NCBI GenBank assembly: GCA_934153675.1
Contig: CAKPFG010000004.1
Span: 1 to 64,000 of the forward strand
Length of the DNA: 64,000 nucleotides
Direction: 5' to 3'
Origin: an uncultured Bacilli bacterium
GTDB lineage: Bacteria; Bacillota_I; Bacilli_A; RF39; UBA660
Within the stretch, counting starts at the first letter, position 1. Each line of letters starts with the position of its first letter. Shown in pieces: positions 1 to 8,259 of this stretch. The position numbers and the translations under genes are program-made. Below the pieces are notes generated by a model that was given only the letters and a program-made list of their open reading frames with translations, had not been told where the DNA came from and ran no database searches.

Positions 1-576
1 TCTGTAACATTATTAAAAAGAGAACCATTAACAGTAGCTGAAGTAAATAAATATGGCGGAGTAGGAACAGAAAATAATCATGTGAATAAAAATACCTCTG
101 AATCAAAGGGAACTGCCTATGATAATAATGGATACGGAGGAATGGCATACTATTCAAGTTCAACATGTGTATATAATGGTTCTAATGATTTGATACGTGA
201 TGGATGTACGACAGATTATGCAAAGAGTGAAGTAAAATATGTAGTTGATGCCTGGGCATTAGATAAACTAAAGATAAGTGACTTAAAAGAGGATAAAACA
301 GGCTATAGTGCAAGATTATTAAGTCATGATGATTTAATTACAAATTTAGGATATATAGATAGTCTAGATACGAATAAAACAACTCCATCAAGCAATGGAG
401 AAACCCCAAGTTGGGTATATAATAGTAACTATAGTTATTGGACGATGAGTCAAATAGAAGATTCCACTCTTGAGGTGTGGTATGTGAGCATCAGTGGCAA
501 AGTGTACTACCGCGAAGTGTATGGCTACGAAGGTACCGTGCGCCCCGTTATAACCATAAAAAAATCTGCTATCTAA
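1..576 (+). CDS. Secreted lectin-like (DUF6273-like) repeat protein, 3' part; candidate DGR target
   Basis: The reading frame is open from base 1, so the gene begins upstream of the window; this is the C-terminal ~191 residues. It starts inside one repeat (SVTLLKREPLTVAEVNKYG) nearly identical to the middle of the protein at 26033-27514, and carries the same landmarks: YYSSSTC, GYSARLLSHDDLI, YWTMS and a final VRPVI. The fold is probably C-type-lectin/FGE-like, as in DUF6273-type domains; this family call is from memory, not a search. Unlike its paralogue it stops right after the VRPVI segment, without a membrane anchor. The last ~110 bp (about 439-555) are much richer in G+C than the rest and use GTG, CGC and CCC codons that are rare around it. 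A run of Tyr/Ser/Ile/Arg codons ending in C or T there fits a diversity-generating-retroelement variable region. Function is presumably surface binding. Confidence 0.7.
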   Translation, partial: SVTLLKREPLTVAEVNKYGGVGTENNHVNKNTSESKGTAYDNNGYGGMAYYSSSTCVYNGSNDLIRDGCTTDYAKSEVKYVVDAWALDKLKISDLKEDKTGYSARLLSHDDLITNLGYIDSLDTNKTTPSSNGETPSWVYNSNYSYWTMSQIEDSTLEVWYVSISGKVYYREVYGYEGTVRPVITIKKSAI

Positions 577-650
577 ACAAAAAGATAACAGAAATTAAAA
601 AAGTAGAAAAGCTAAAAAGATACTGTAAATGATACTTAATAATTTATAAT

Positions 651-706
651 AATTTGTTCACAAATTATTGTGATAGATAGCTTTGCTGTTGAAAGCAATT
701 TGCTAT
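651..706. repeat. Two small hairpins downstream of the candidate variable region
   Basis: A 7-bp hairpin (AATTTGT/ACAAATT, 651-666) is followed by a nested hairpin at 677-706 (ATAGC/GCTAT outside, TTGCT/AGCAA inside). They may terminate transcription of the upstream gene. DGR variable regions in some phages need a downstream hairpin, so a homing role is possible but unproven. Confidence 0.4.
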
Positions 707-763
707 TAGTGAGTAAGCCTGGCCAATATTTAAAATACTTTCAATAAATTTATAAGTTATTGA

Positions 764-858
764 TGTGAACCCCATTTAGTAGACATCAAATAAAAATCTT
801 GTGTAAAAAAATCAAGGGGCGGTGAGCGAAGTGAGTTCATCTAGCCCTTTGATTTTTT
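764..858 (+). mobile_element. Solo end of an IS3-family-like element with hairpin
   Basis: Bases 764-785 (TGTGAACCCCATTTAGTAGACA) resemble an IS3/IS150-type terminal repeat. The same sequence, slightly diverged, occurs inverted at 28169-28190, and both copies continue inward with a stretch like AAAATCAAGG..GCGAAGTGAGTT. A hairpin (AAAAAATCAAGGG at 805-818 with CCCTTTGATTTTTT at 845-858) follows and looks like a Rho-independent terminator. No transposase remains. The rest of 577-990 holds no gene that I can see. Confidence 0.5.
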
Positions 859-960
859 ATTATATAATTATTATATTTATAGTGAGATAATATGATTTTA
901 AAAAAAAATTCCTCTTTTTTTCTGAAATTTATACATTTTGTATAAGTTTTTTTTTTGATA

Positions 961-985
961 TGATATAATATTTATAATAGGTGGT
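961..985 (+). promoter_or_regulatory. Extended -10 promoter and SD of the PBP gene
   Basis: TGATATAAT (961-969) is a perfect extended -10 preceded by a long T tract with no good -35. The SD AGGTGG (979-984) lies just before the ATG at 991. Confidence 0.6.
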
Positions 986-990
986 AGAAA

Positions 991-3093
991 ATGAAGAAAA
1001 GACGAACAAAATGGAAAATACCGAATTTATTGTTTTTTATATTTTTGTTTTTTATTTTAATTTTATATGCCCAGTATATATATTTATCTTTATCTAAAAG
1101 TGTATATGGTATAAATATGACTAGTTTTGCTGCCAATCGTAATACAGTAAAAAAAGTTCATGTTGCAGAGCGTGGTAAAATATTTGATGTAAATGGTGAT
1201 ACATTGGCACTTAATGTTACATCTTATACCTTAATAGCTTGCTTAGATAAAAAAAAGGTAGATAGTAATAAAAAGCCTATGTATGTGGTAGATAAGGAAA
1301 AAACGGCGCGTGAGTTATCATCTGTACTTGATGCTGATTATAATTATATTTTAGAAAGATTAAATTCTAAATTATATCAGGTTCAATTTGGTAGTTATGG
1401 TAGAAATATTACTGAGTTAAAGAAAAAGGAAATAGAAACTTTAAATTTACCTGGTATATCTTTTGAAAAAACTGTAAATAGATATTATCCATCTGGTAAT
1501 TTTGCCTCATATATTATAGGTTATGCAAAAGCTGACGATTCTTCTAATATTACTGGTATGTTAGGTGTTGAGTCTAAATTTAATAAACAGTTAACTGGTG
1601 TTAATGGATATGAGAAGTATCAGCAGGATAAATTTGGATATAAAATACCAGATACGCCAGAGGAAAATGTAGAAGCTATTAATGGTGATGATATATATTT
1701 GACAATTGATTCTAGTATCCAAAGATTTGTAGAAAGTGCAATATATAAAGTTGATAGTGAATATAATCCAGAGTGGACTCTAATAGAAGTTATGGATGCT
1801 AAAACAGGGGCGATATTGGCTAGTAGTTCATCGACATCTTTTGATCCTAATAATATACCTAAAGATATGTCATATGAGAATCCTTTGGTTTCTTATACGT
1901 ATGAACCAGGATCTACTATGAAGATATTTACTTATATGTGTGCAATGGAAAAAGGAATTTATAATGGTAGTGAAACATATAAATCCGGATCATTTCAAGT
2001 AGATGAAGATAATAAAATTAATGATTGGGATAAAAAGGGATGGGGAGAAATATCTTATGATACTGGTTTTGAATATTCTAGTAATGTTGCAATTGCTAAT
2101 ATTGTATCTAAGTATTTGTCTAAAGATGAATTAAAAGCTTGTTTTAAAAAATATGGTTTTTCTGCCACTACTGGAGTAGAATTATCTAATGAGATGACTG
2201 GATCTTTAAATTTTAAGTACCCAATAGAAGTTCTTGCTGCTGGATATGGACAAGGTATTTTGACAACACCAATTCAACATTTACAAGCTTTATCTATAAT
2301 AGCAAATGATGGATATATGGTAAAGCCTCATGTGATATTTAAAATAGTGGATGGTAAAACAGGTAAAATAACTAAGACTAATACCAAAAGTACAAAAAGA
2401 ATAGTTAGTGTTGAAACTGTAAATAAAATTAAAGATTTGATGGAAAAAGTTATTTCAGATTCTTGGGCTACTGGGCATAAATATTACATTGAGGGCTTTG
2501 ATATTATTGGTAAAACCGGTACAGCTCAGATATATGAAAAGGGAAGATATTTAAAAGGTGCTACAGATTATATATCTTCTATATCTATGATGTATCCGAA
2601 AGATAATCCCCAAATTATTATATATGCTGCCACAAAAAAACCTAGTCATAATCAAAATTATGCTCTTTCTGATAGTATCAAAGATCTTACTAAGAATATT
2701 GCAAAATATTATAATATGTTTAGTGAAAATGATACAGTAGTGAAAACAAATATCATGGGGAATTATTTAAGTAAAAGTAAAAGTGTGGCTATAAATGATT
2801 TAAGTAATAAAAATGTTAATGTTGTTATAATTGGTGATGGTGATAAAATTATTAATCAGTATCCTAATAAGAATACTAAATTAGTTAGTAACAATAAAGT
2901 TTTCTTAGTAACTAATGGAAGTAATTATTTGATGCCAGATATTACTGGTTGGTCTAGAAATGATGTTGTTAGATTATGTAGTTTATTTTCTATATCTTAC
3001 AAAATAAACGGTAATGGATATGTTAAATCACAAAATATAGCTCCTAATAAAAATATAGAAGGAATACTAGAAGTTAATTTAGAGAATAGGTAG
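991..3093 (+). CDS. Class B penicillin-binding protein (PBP2x/FtsI type) with PASTA domain
   Basis: A DD-transpeptidase that cross-links peptidoglycan, likely at the division septum. Residues ~11-33 form the N-terminal membrane anchor, followed by the dimerisation domain (AERGKIFDVNGDTLA). The transpeptidase motifs are intact: S308-T-M-K311, S363-S-N365 and K508-T-G-T. The C-terminal ~60 residues (MPDITGWSRNDVVRLC...) form a PASTA domain, as in PBP2x and SpoVD. At 700 residues it is of normal length for that group. It stands alone behind its own extended -10 promoter, and its terminator overlaps the last codons. Whether it serves division (FtsI/PbpB) or sporulation (SpoVD) cannot be decided here: no mraY/murE cluster surrounds it. 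Confidence 0.9.
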   Translation: MKKRRTKWKIPNLLFFIFLFFILILYAQYIYLSLSKSVYGINMTSFAANRNTVKKVHVAERGKIFDVNGDTLALNVTSYTLIACLDKKKVDSNKKPMYVVDKEKTARELSSVLDADYNYILERLNSKLYQVQFGSYGRNITELKKKEIETLNLPGISFEKTVNRYYPSGNFASYIIGYAKADDSSNITGMLGVESKFNKQLTGVNGYEKYQQDKFGYKIPDTPEENVEAINGDDIYLTIDSSIQRFVESAIYKVDSEYNPEWTLIEVMDAKTGAILASSSSTSFDPNNIPKDMSYENPLVSYTYEPGSTMKIFTYMCAMEKGIYNGSETYKSGSFQVDEDNKINDWDKKGWGEISYDTGFEYSSNVAIANIVSKYLSKDELKACFKKYGFSATTGVELSNEMTGSLNFKYPIEVLAAGYGQGILTTPIQHLQALSIIANDGYMVKPHVIFKIVDGKTGKITKTNTKSTKRIVSVETVNKIKDLMEKVISDSWATGHKYYIEGFDIIGKTGTAQIYEKGRYLKGATDYISSISMMYPKDNPQIIIYAATKKPSHNQNYALSDSIKDLTKNIAKYYNMFSENDTVVKTNIMGNYLSKSKSVAINDLSNKNVNVVIIGDGDKIINQYPNKNTKLVSNNKVFLVTNGSNYLMPDITGWSRNDVVRLCSLFSISYKINGNGYVKSQNIAPNKNIEGILEVNLENR

Positions 3094-3109
3094 TATTCCT
3101 CTTTTTTTT
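3060..3109 (+). terminator. Rho-independent terminator embedded in the PBP stop
   Basis: AGGAATACTA (3060-3069) pairs perfectly with TAGTATTCCT (3091-3100), followed by CTTTTTTTT. The stop codon TAG (3091-3093) is part of the 3' arm. Confidence 0.8.
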
Positions 3110-3110
3110 A

Positions 3111-3138
3111 TGATATAATTTATTTTGTTTGAAGGAAG
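3111..3138 (+). promoter_or_regulatory. Extended -10 promoter and SD of ppaC
   Basis: TGATATAAT (3111-3119) follows the previous terminator's T tract directly. GAAGGAAG (3131-3138) is the SD for ATG 3146. Confidence 0.55.
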
Positions 3139-3145
3139 TGTATTT

Positions 3146-4762
3146 ATGAAAGAAAAAATATATGTTTTTGGTCATCAGAAACCAGATACAGATAGTGTTA
3201 CATCTGCTATTAGTGTTGCTTATTTGAAAAGACAATTAGGCTATAATACAGAAGCACGAATGTTAGGAGAACCAAATAAAGAAACAAAGTTTGTTCTTGA
3301 TTATTTTAAAGTTGAAACTCCATTATATTTAGATAGTGTTAAATTACAAATTAAAGATGTTGATTATTATAAGGATTATCATGTTAAAGAGAATGATACT
3401 ATATTAGAAACGTATTATTATTTTAAAGAAAATAAAATAACAGGTGCTCCTGTTGTAGATAAAGATAATAAAATAAAGGGCGTAGTTACATCTAAAGATA
3501 TAACGCGTGAACTTATTGAAAATGATGAAGAATATATTGAAACATCTTATGATAATTTACTTAGAATATTAAAAGGTGATGAGATATTAAAATTTGATGA
3601 TGAAATAAAAGGGGAAGTTCTTGTTGCAACTAGTAATAGTTCAAATATAGTAAATCAATATAATTTTTTAAATGATACTGTATTAATAGTGGGAAAAAGA
3701 GATAAAGTATTAACACACGCTATAAATAAGAAAGTAAAAACTATTATTATAGTGGATAATAATGATGTAGATGATTTTATAGAAATAGCTAAAATGAATA
3801 AAATAAACATTATAAAAACTAAATATAACTCTATTAAAACGACAAGAAAAGTTTTGCATAGTGAATATATTAAAGACTTAATGAGTTATAAGAGTTTTTA
3901 TAAGTTTAATGAAGATTGTAATTTTTATGAATTTTTAAAGGAAGCTAATAAATTAGGACACAATAACTATCCTGTTGTTAATAAGGAAGATGAATGTTTA
4001 GGGCTTATTAGGGTAACTGATAAAAATGAAAAACATAATAAAAAAGTTATTTTAGTTGATCATAACGAATCTCAACAGAGCGTAGATGGCCTTGATGAGG
4101 CATATATAATGGAAGTCGTTGATCATCATAAAATAGGAGATTTATCAACAAGTGATCCAATTAACTTTAGAAATATGGCAGTCGGTAGTACTAATACAAT
4201 TGTTTATCAGATGTATAAGGAACAAAATATTCCGGTTCCATATTCTATTGCAGGTATGATGCTATCTGGTATTTTGTCTGATACATTAGCGCTTACTAGT
4301 AGTACAACCACTCAATTAGATAAAATAACAGTGGAAAATCTTTCTAAATTAATGAATATAGATTATAATAACTTTTATAAAGAAATGTTAAAAGCTGGAA
4401 CTAGTATAGAAGGATTAACAAAATTAGAAGTATTAACTCAAGATTATAAGAATTTTCAAATAGGAGATAAAAAATACGCTGTTGGGCAGACTATTACTCT
4501 TGATATAGATAACATTATGAAAGATAAAGATGAATATTTGAATCTAATGGAAACAAGAAAAAAAAGTAATGAACTAGAATTAATAATATTTATTATTACA
4601 GATGTTCTTAAAAATGGGTCATATTTATTATATACTAGTGGATGTGAAAATATGTTGAAGGAAGCATTTGGTATAAAAGATGTATATGAGGGTGTATTTG
4701 TAAGCAATATGACTTCGAGAAAGAAACAAGTTGTACCATATATAAATGAGTATTTAAAGTAA
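3146..4762 (+). CDS. ppaC: Manganese-dependent inorganic pyrophosphatase (CBS/DRTGG type)
   Basis: A cytosolic family II pyrophosphatase that hydrolyses PPi to 2 Pi and pulls biosynthetic reactions forward. The DHH fold is clear: N-terminal GHQKPDTDS, then VDHNE and VVDHHKIGD metal-binding motifs and a C-terminal DHHA2 domain. Between the two halves lies a regulatory insert with CBS repeats and a DRTGG-like segment, which in known enzymes binds adenine nucleotides. The insert makes it ~538 residues instead of the ~310 of the simple form. The start at 3146 is chosen over an in-frame ATG at 3125 because GAAGGAAG sits 7 nt upstream of it. It is monocistronic. Confidence 0.92.
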   Translation: MKEKIYVFGHQKPDTDSVTSAISVAYLKRQLGYNTEARMLGEPNKETKFVLDYFKVETPLYLDSVKLQIKDVDYYKDYHVKENDTILETYYYFKENKITGAPVVDKDNKIKGVVTSKDITRELIENDEEYIETSYDNLLRILKGDEILKFDDEIKGEVLVATSNSSNIVNQYNFLNDTVLIVGKRDKVLTHAINKKVKTIIIVDNNDVDDFIEIAKMNKINIIKTKYNSIKTTRKVLHSEYIKDLMSYKSFYKFNEDCNFYEFLKEANKLGHNNYPVVNKEDECLGLIRVTDKNEKHNKKVILVDHNESQQSVDGLDEAYIMEVVDHHKIGDLSTSDPINFRNMAVGSTNTIVYQMYKEQNIPVPYSIAGMMLSGILSDTLALTSSTTTQLDKITVENLSKLMNIDYNNFYKEMLKAGTSIEGLTKLEVLTQDYKNFQIGDKKYAVGQTITLDIDNIMKDKDEYLNLMETRKKSNELELIIFIITDVLKNGSYLLYTSGCENMLKEAFGIKDVYEGVFVSNMTSRKKQVVPYINEYLK

Positions 4763-4786
4763 CAAGTTTTTAAAACTTGTTTTTTA
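4761..4786 (+). terminator. Rho-independent terminator of ppaC
   Basis: ACAAGTTTT and AAAACTTGT form a compact stem followed by TTTTTT, starting at the stop codon. Confidence 0.75.
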
Positions 4787-5201
4787 ATGTTTATTTTGTA
4801 TTATTATATTAGCTTTTTAATAGAGGTATATCTGCTATGCTTAGTGTTACAAAAATACATTAAAAATATTATATTATAAGAGTAATTTTTTGATGATGAT
4901 TATATTATAGTAATAATATAATCATTACTATTAACAGATAGTGTACCAATAAAGGTAGTTAAATAATAATTGTGTTGGATGATATTTAATATAAAACTTT
5001 TTTTGATAAATTGTCGTTTGTTAGTTGCTCTTTTAAAAAATGATGTTTTTAAATATTTAATGATGTAATTTGTAGTTACTATTGATTGTTGACATTATAA
5101 ATATTAAGAAATTAACAATTGGTTAAGAATAAATATTCTTAGTTTTTTTTTATGGATTTTTATATTTATTATTGGTATAATAATGAGGGAAGAGGGATAA
5201 A
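4787..5201. other. AT-rich intergenic stretch with a perfect 13-bp inverted repeat
   Basis: No credible ORF or RNA gene is visible. The notable structure is ATGATTATATTAT (4896-4908) facing ATAATATAATCAT (4913-4925) across a 4-base loop, without a T run. The last ~60 bases contain the promoter/SD region of rbfA. Confidence 0.4.
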
Positions 5202-5540
5202 ATGAATAATAAGATAAATAGAATAAATCATAGTTTTGTTGAAGAAGTAAGTTATGTAATAGAAAGGGAAGTAAAAAACCAAGATGTTAAGTTTGTAACT
5301 ATTACGGCGGCTAAAGTTACTAATGATTTGAGTTATGCTAAAATATATTTTACTACTCTTGATGAAAGTAAAAAACAATCAACATTGAAAGCCCTAAATC
5401 AAGCCAGTGGTTTTATACGAATGAAATTATTTGATCGAATTGATATTAGACATATGCCTAAATTAGAATTTGTTTATGATGATTCTATTGAATATGGAAA
5501 TGAGATAGAAAAGAAAATAAAAGAACTTCATGAAAGGTAG
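5202..5540 (+). CDS. rbfA: Ribosome-binding factor A
   Basis: A small KH-fold protein (112 aa) that binds the 30S subunit and helps 16S rRNA maturation and cold adaptation. The family pattern is present throughout: an N-terminal RINHSFVEEVSYVIEREVKNQ helix, VTITAAKVTNDLSYAKIYF, then RHMPKLEFVYDDSIEYGNEIEKKI near the C-terminus. The SD is GAGGGA just before ATG 5202. In Bacillus rbfA follows infB; here the neighbour downstream is a VanY peptidase only 5 nt away, so the usual nusA-infB context is lost. Confidence 0.93.
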   Translation: MNNKINRINHSFVEEVSYVIEREVKNQDVKFVTITAAKVTNDLSYAKIYFTTLDESKKQSTLKALNQASGFIRMKLFDRIDIRHMPKLEFVYDDSIEYGNEIEKKIKELHER

Positions 5541-5545
5541 GTTAA

Positions 5546-6568
5546 ATGAAAAAAATAACGATTTCAGTATTACTGATGTTGTTTTTTGTTTTGTGTTTAA
5601 AAAATGTTTTAATATTTAAATTAAATGGTAAAAAAAATATAAGTATTTCTGTTAATACAAATTATATAGATGATTGGTATCAAGCTAAATTTTTCAATAT
5701 TAATCTTGATTCTTTTGTTAGTGTTAATGATAATCTTAATATTACAAAAATAGGAAAATATCAAATCATTTATACTTTAAATTTTTTATTTTTTAAAAAA
5801 ACTTTGATTAGAAATATTGATGTTATAGATGATATTAAACCTAAAATTTTATTAAATGGTGATGATTTAGTTATAAAAAGAAATGATAGTTATTATGAAT
5901 TAGGATTTAAAGCAATTGATAATTATGATTTTGATATTACAGATAAAGTAGTTGTTAATTCTAATTTAAATGTTAATAAAAATGGCATTTATTATATTAC
6001 ATATACTGTTAAAGATAGTAGTAATAATAAAACTACTTTGAGTAGAAAAGTTATAGTAACAGATATTTCTAATAATAAATTAAATTATATTAATAATATA
6101 TTACTTGTTAATAAGAAAAATCCATTGCCAAAAGATTATAATCCTGGTATAAATAAAATAGCTATTTATTATTTACATCAGCTACAAATGGATGCTAAAG
6201 TAATAGGATTAGACCTTCCTATAATTTCAGCTTTTAGATCATATAAAACGCAGGAAGTACTTTTTAATAATTATTATTTAAAAGATGGGGTTTTAGCGGA
6301 CACATACTCAGCTCGCCCAGGTTATTCGGAGCACCAAACTGGTCTTGCATTTGATGTTGGCTTAATAAAGGATGAATTTAAGAATACTTTAAGTGGTAAA
6401 TGGTTATATAATAATTGTGCTAATTATGGATTTATTATTAGATATTTATTAGGCAAAGAATCTATTACAGGATATAAGTATGAGCCTTGGCATATTCGTT
6501 ATATAGGTAATAATGCTATATTTATTATGAATAATAATTTAGTATTAGAAGAATATTTAGATACTTAA
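5546..6568 (+). CDS. VanY-type D-Ala-D-Ala carboxypeptidase with Ig-like domain
   Basis: A cell-surface M15B peptidase that trims the terminal D-Ala from peptidoglycan stem peptides. Residues ~1-20 form a signal anchor. Residues ~95-175 (KPKILLNGDD...DITDKVVVN...YTVKDSSNN) look like a DUF5011/Cry22-type Ig-like domain. The C-terminal ~140 residues are the VanY catalytic domain: SAFRSYKTQ, SEHQTGLAFDVG (zinc His and Asp) and EPWHIRYIG (catalytic Glu and zinc His). All key residues are present. It starts 5 nt after rbfA and is likely cotranscribed. No VanA/VanB-type resistance cluster is near, so a wall-remodelling role is more likely than glycopeptide resistance. Confidence 0.85.
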   Translation: MKKITISVLLMLFFVLCLKNVLIFKLNGKKNISISVNTNYIDDWYQAKFFNINLDSFVSVNDNLNITKIGKYQIIYTLNFLFFKKTLIRNIDVIDDIKPKILLNGDDLVIKRNDSYYELGFKAIDNYDFDITDKVVVNSNLNVNKNGIYYITYTVKDSSNNKTTLSRKVIVTDISNNKLNYINNILLVNKKNPLPKDYNPGINKIAIYYLHQLQMDAKVIGLDLPIISAFRSYKTQEVLFNNYYLKDGVLADTYSARPGYSEHQTGLAFDVGLIKDEFKNTLSGKWLYNNCANYGFIIRYLLGKESITGYKYEPWHIRYIGNNAIFIMNNNLVLEEYLDT

Positions 6569-6916
6569 AAAAATTTGTAAAATAAAGTGAATCTATTTAG
6601 AAAATTTTAATAAAAAAATTTTAGTGTAAAGTAACACCTTATGAAAGTGAGGTATTATTTTTATCGTTTTAAAAGGTAAAATATTTAATATATTTATCTA
6701 TATTAGGTTTATGAGATAGAAAAGTTGAGCAGGTTATTATCATTCAGATAGTGAGGGAATTTCAATATACATTTTTTGAATAAAAATCTATTTGTAAATC
6801 TAATGAGATTTTAATTTTTATGTTCAGAAAAAAATATCATATTTTAAAAAAATACTAAAAATTTATAGAAGATTGGATATTATTCTATAATTATCTAGAT
6901 TAAAGTCAAAAAAATA
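6569..6916. other. Intergenic stretch, weak terminator only
   Basis: An imperfect hairpin (around 6632-6656, AACACCTTA with TGAGGTATT) followed by ATTTTT may end the rbfA-vanY transcript. The rest is AT-rich with no ORF that looks real. Confidence 0.35.
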
Positions 6917-6938
6917 GGAAGGCAAATTTGCCTTCCTT
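6915..6938 (-). terminator. Palindromic terminator after the transglutaminase-like gene
   Basis: GGAAGGCAAATTTGCCTTCC (6917-6936) is a perfect 20-base palindrome. On the minus strand it is followed by a T-rich run, and it starts 2 bases after the stop codon. Confidence 0.75.
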
Positions 6939-7847
6939 TTATATGGCTTCTTTATATATGTTTTGATTAAAATTATGTTGTTTTGAATCTTTTTTAAATA
7001 ATTCATCAGTACTGATTAGGTAATAATCATATATTAAAACATCGGAATTATCACTAGTAACAGGATCATCCCAAGTAACATCTAAATTTAACCAATTATT
7101 GTTAATATTTACTAAATTCCAAACGTGTTCTTCTGTTGAAATACGATAATTAGGAATATTTAATTTATCTAAATATATGCTCATAGTATCAGTATATCCC
7201 CCACATATTGCCAAATGATTAATTAAAAGTCCGTATGCTGTATATGATGTTGAATTTAATCTATCATTACTGTTTTCAATTGCAGTATCAAATTTAGTAT
7301 TATTGATTATATAGTCGTGAAATAATTTAATTTTATCATTAATGCTTAAATTGTCATTAATATTTTCTTTAATGAATTTTTCTATTTGATCATTTACAAT
7401 TTTAATTTCATCATCATTATAAATATGACTAATATCTAATGTTATTTTGCCATAATTAGTAACACTTACTCTTATATTTTTGAATGAATTATAAGGATGG
7501 ACAAAATTATTAATATTAGATAAAGTATCTTTATTATTAAAAAATTCTTTAATATCATTGTTACAATTTTTATATTTAGTGTCACAATAAAAGCTAAATG
7601 ATTTAATGCCACTATCTAAAATAGTATAGAAGATATTTTTGATTTTATCCTTACTGGTAACTGACAAATTATTAGTTATTTGGACATATTCATAATTTTT
7701 CTTTTTAGAATATTCATTAAATTTTAATTCTTCTTGTACTTCTTGTTTAATAATATTATTAGTTATATAAGTAGTTATATCCTTGCGATAAATAAATACA
7801 ATAAGAACAATGATAGCAAGTATAAAATAAGTTATTAATTTTTTCAT
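6939..7847 (-). CDS. Membrane-anchored transglutaminase-like protein
   Basis: A 302-residue protein with an N-terminal membrane anchor (residues ~4-20) and an extracellular transglutaminase-like (papain-fold) domain in its C-terminal half. The putative Cys-His-Asp triad is visible: AICGGYTD, EEHVWNLV and LDVTWDDP. In bacteria such proteins may act as peptidases or cross-linking enzymes; the substrate is unknown. It lies 49 bp downstream of rpsT on the same strand without an obvious terminator between, so some readthrough is likely. The SD is AGGTGAT immediately upstream. Confidence 0.75.
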   Translation of the reverse strand: MKKLITYFILAIIVLIVFIYRKDITTYITNNIIKQEVQEELKFNEYSKKKNYEYVQITNNLSVTSKDKIKNIFYTILDSGIKSFSFYCDTKYKNCNNDIKEFFNNKDTLSNINNFVHPYNSFKNIRVSVTNYGKITLDISHIYNDDEIKIVNDQIEKFIKENINDNLSINDKIKLFHDYIINNTKFDTAIENSNDRLNSTSYTAYGLLINHLAICGGYTDTMSIYLDKLNIPNYRISTEEHVWNLVNINNNWLNLDVTWDDPVTSDNSDVLIYDYYLISTDELFKKDSKQHNFNQNIYKEAI

Positions 7848-7896
7848 ATTATCACCTAATTAATTATAGCAAAAAATAAAAAAAAAATGAAGTATA

Positions 7897-8160
7897 TTAC
7901 TCCATTGCATTAACTTTCTTAGTTAATCTAGATTTGTTTCTAGCTGCAGTATTTTTCTTAGTAGCACCTTTTTGACTAGCTTTATCAATAGCTTTAACTG
8001 CAACCTTTAAAGCATCATTAGCTTCATTTTTATTTTTAGAATTAATAGCTCTTTCTACTTTCTTAATAGAAGATTTCATAGTAGCAGCAAACATATTGTT
8101 TTCTTCTTCTTTTTTCTTAATTACTAAAACTCTTTTTTTAGCATTCTTTAAATTTGGCAT
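7897..8160 (-). CDS. rpsT: 30S ribosomal protein S20
   Basis: An 87-residue basic, helical protein that binds 16S rRNA in the bottom of the 30S body. The family pattern is clear: MPNLKNAKKRVLVIKKKEEEN, then MKSSIKKVERAI and KGATKKNTAARNKSRLTKKVN. The SD GGAGGTG lies just upstream of the ATG and there is a near-consensus promoter at 8190-8218. It is divergent from gpr, the arrangement seen in Bacillus and Clostridium. Confidence 0.95.
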   Translation of the reverse strand: MPNLKNAKKRVLVIKKKEEENNMFAATMKSSIKKVERAINSKNKNEANDALKVAVKAIDKASQKGATKKNTAARNKSRLTKKVNAME

Positions 8161-8189
8161 ATATTCACCTCCGAATCACATATAATCAT

Positions 8190-8218
8190 ATTTTAGCAAA
8201 ATTCTTTAAAAAAATCAA
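8190..8218 (-). promoter_or_regulatory. Sigma-A promoter of rpsT
   Basis: On the minus strand, TTGATT (8218-8213) and TAAAAT (8195-8190) are separated by exactly 17 bp. Confidence 0.75.
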
Positions 8219-8259
8219 ATAATTTGTGAAAAAATGTAAAAAATATTACTGGTGATTTT

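Noticed and set aside
805..858. Small RNA gene in the hairpin near 805-858
   Set aside because: The hairpin is part of a repeated IS-end sequence also seen at 28124-28190 and is better explained as the element's terminator.
1..991. Complete DGR cassette in this window
   Set aside because: No reverse transcriptase, Avd-like gene or second copy of the candidate variable region is present in the 64 kb, so only a target is proposed.
5546..6568. Vancomycin resistance determinant
   Set aside because: The VanY-like domain is fused to an Ig-like domain and stands without vanHAX or vanRS genes.
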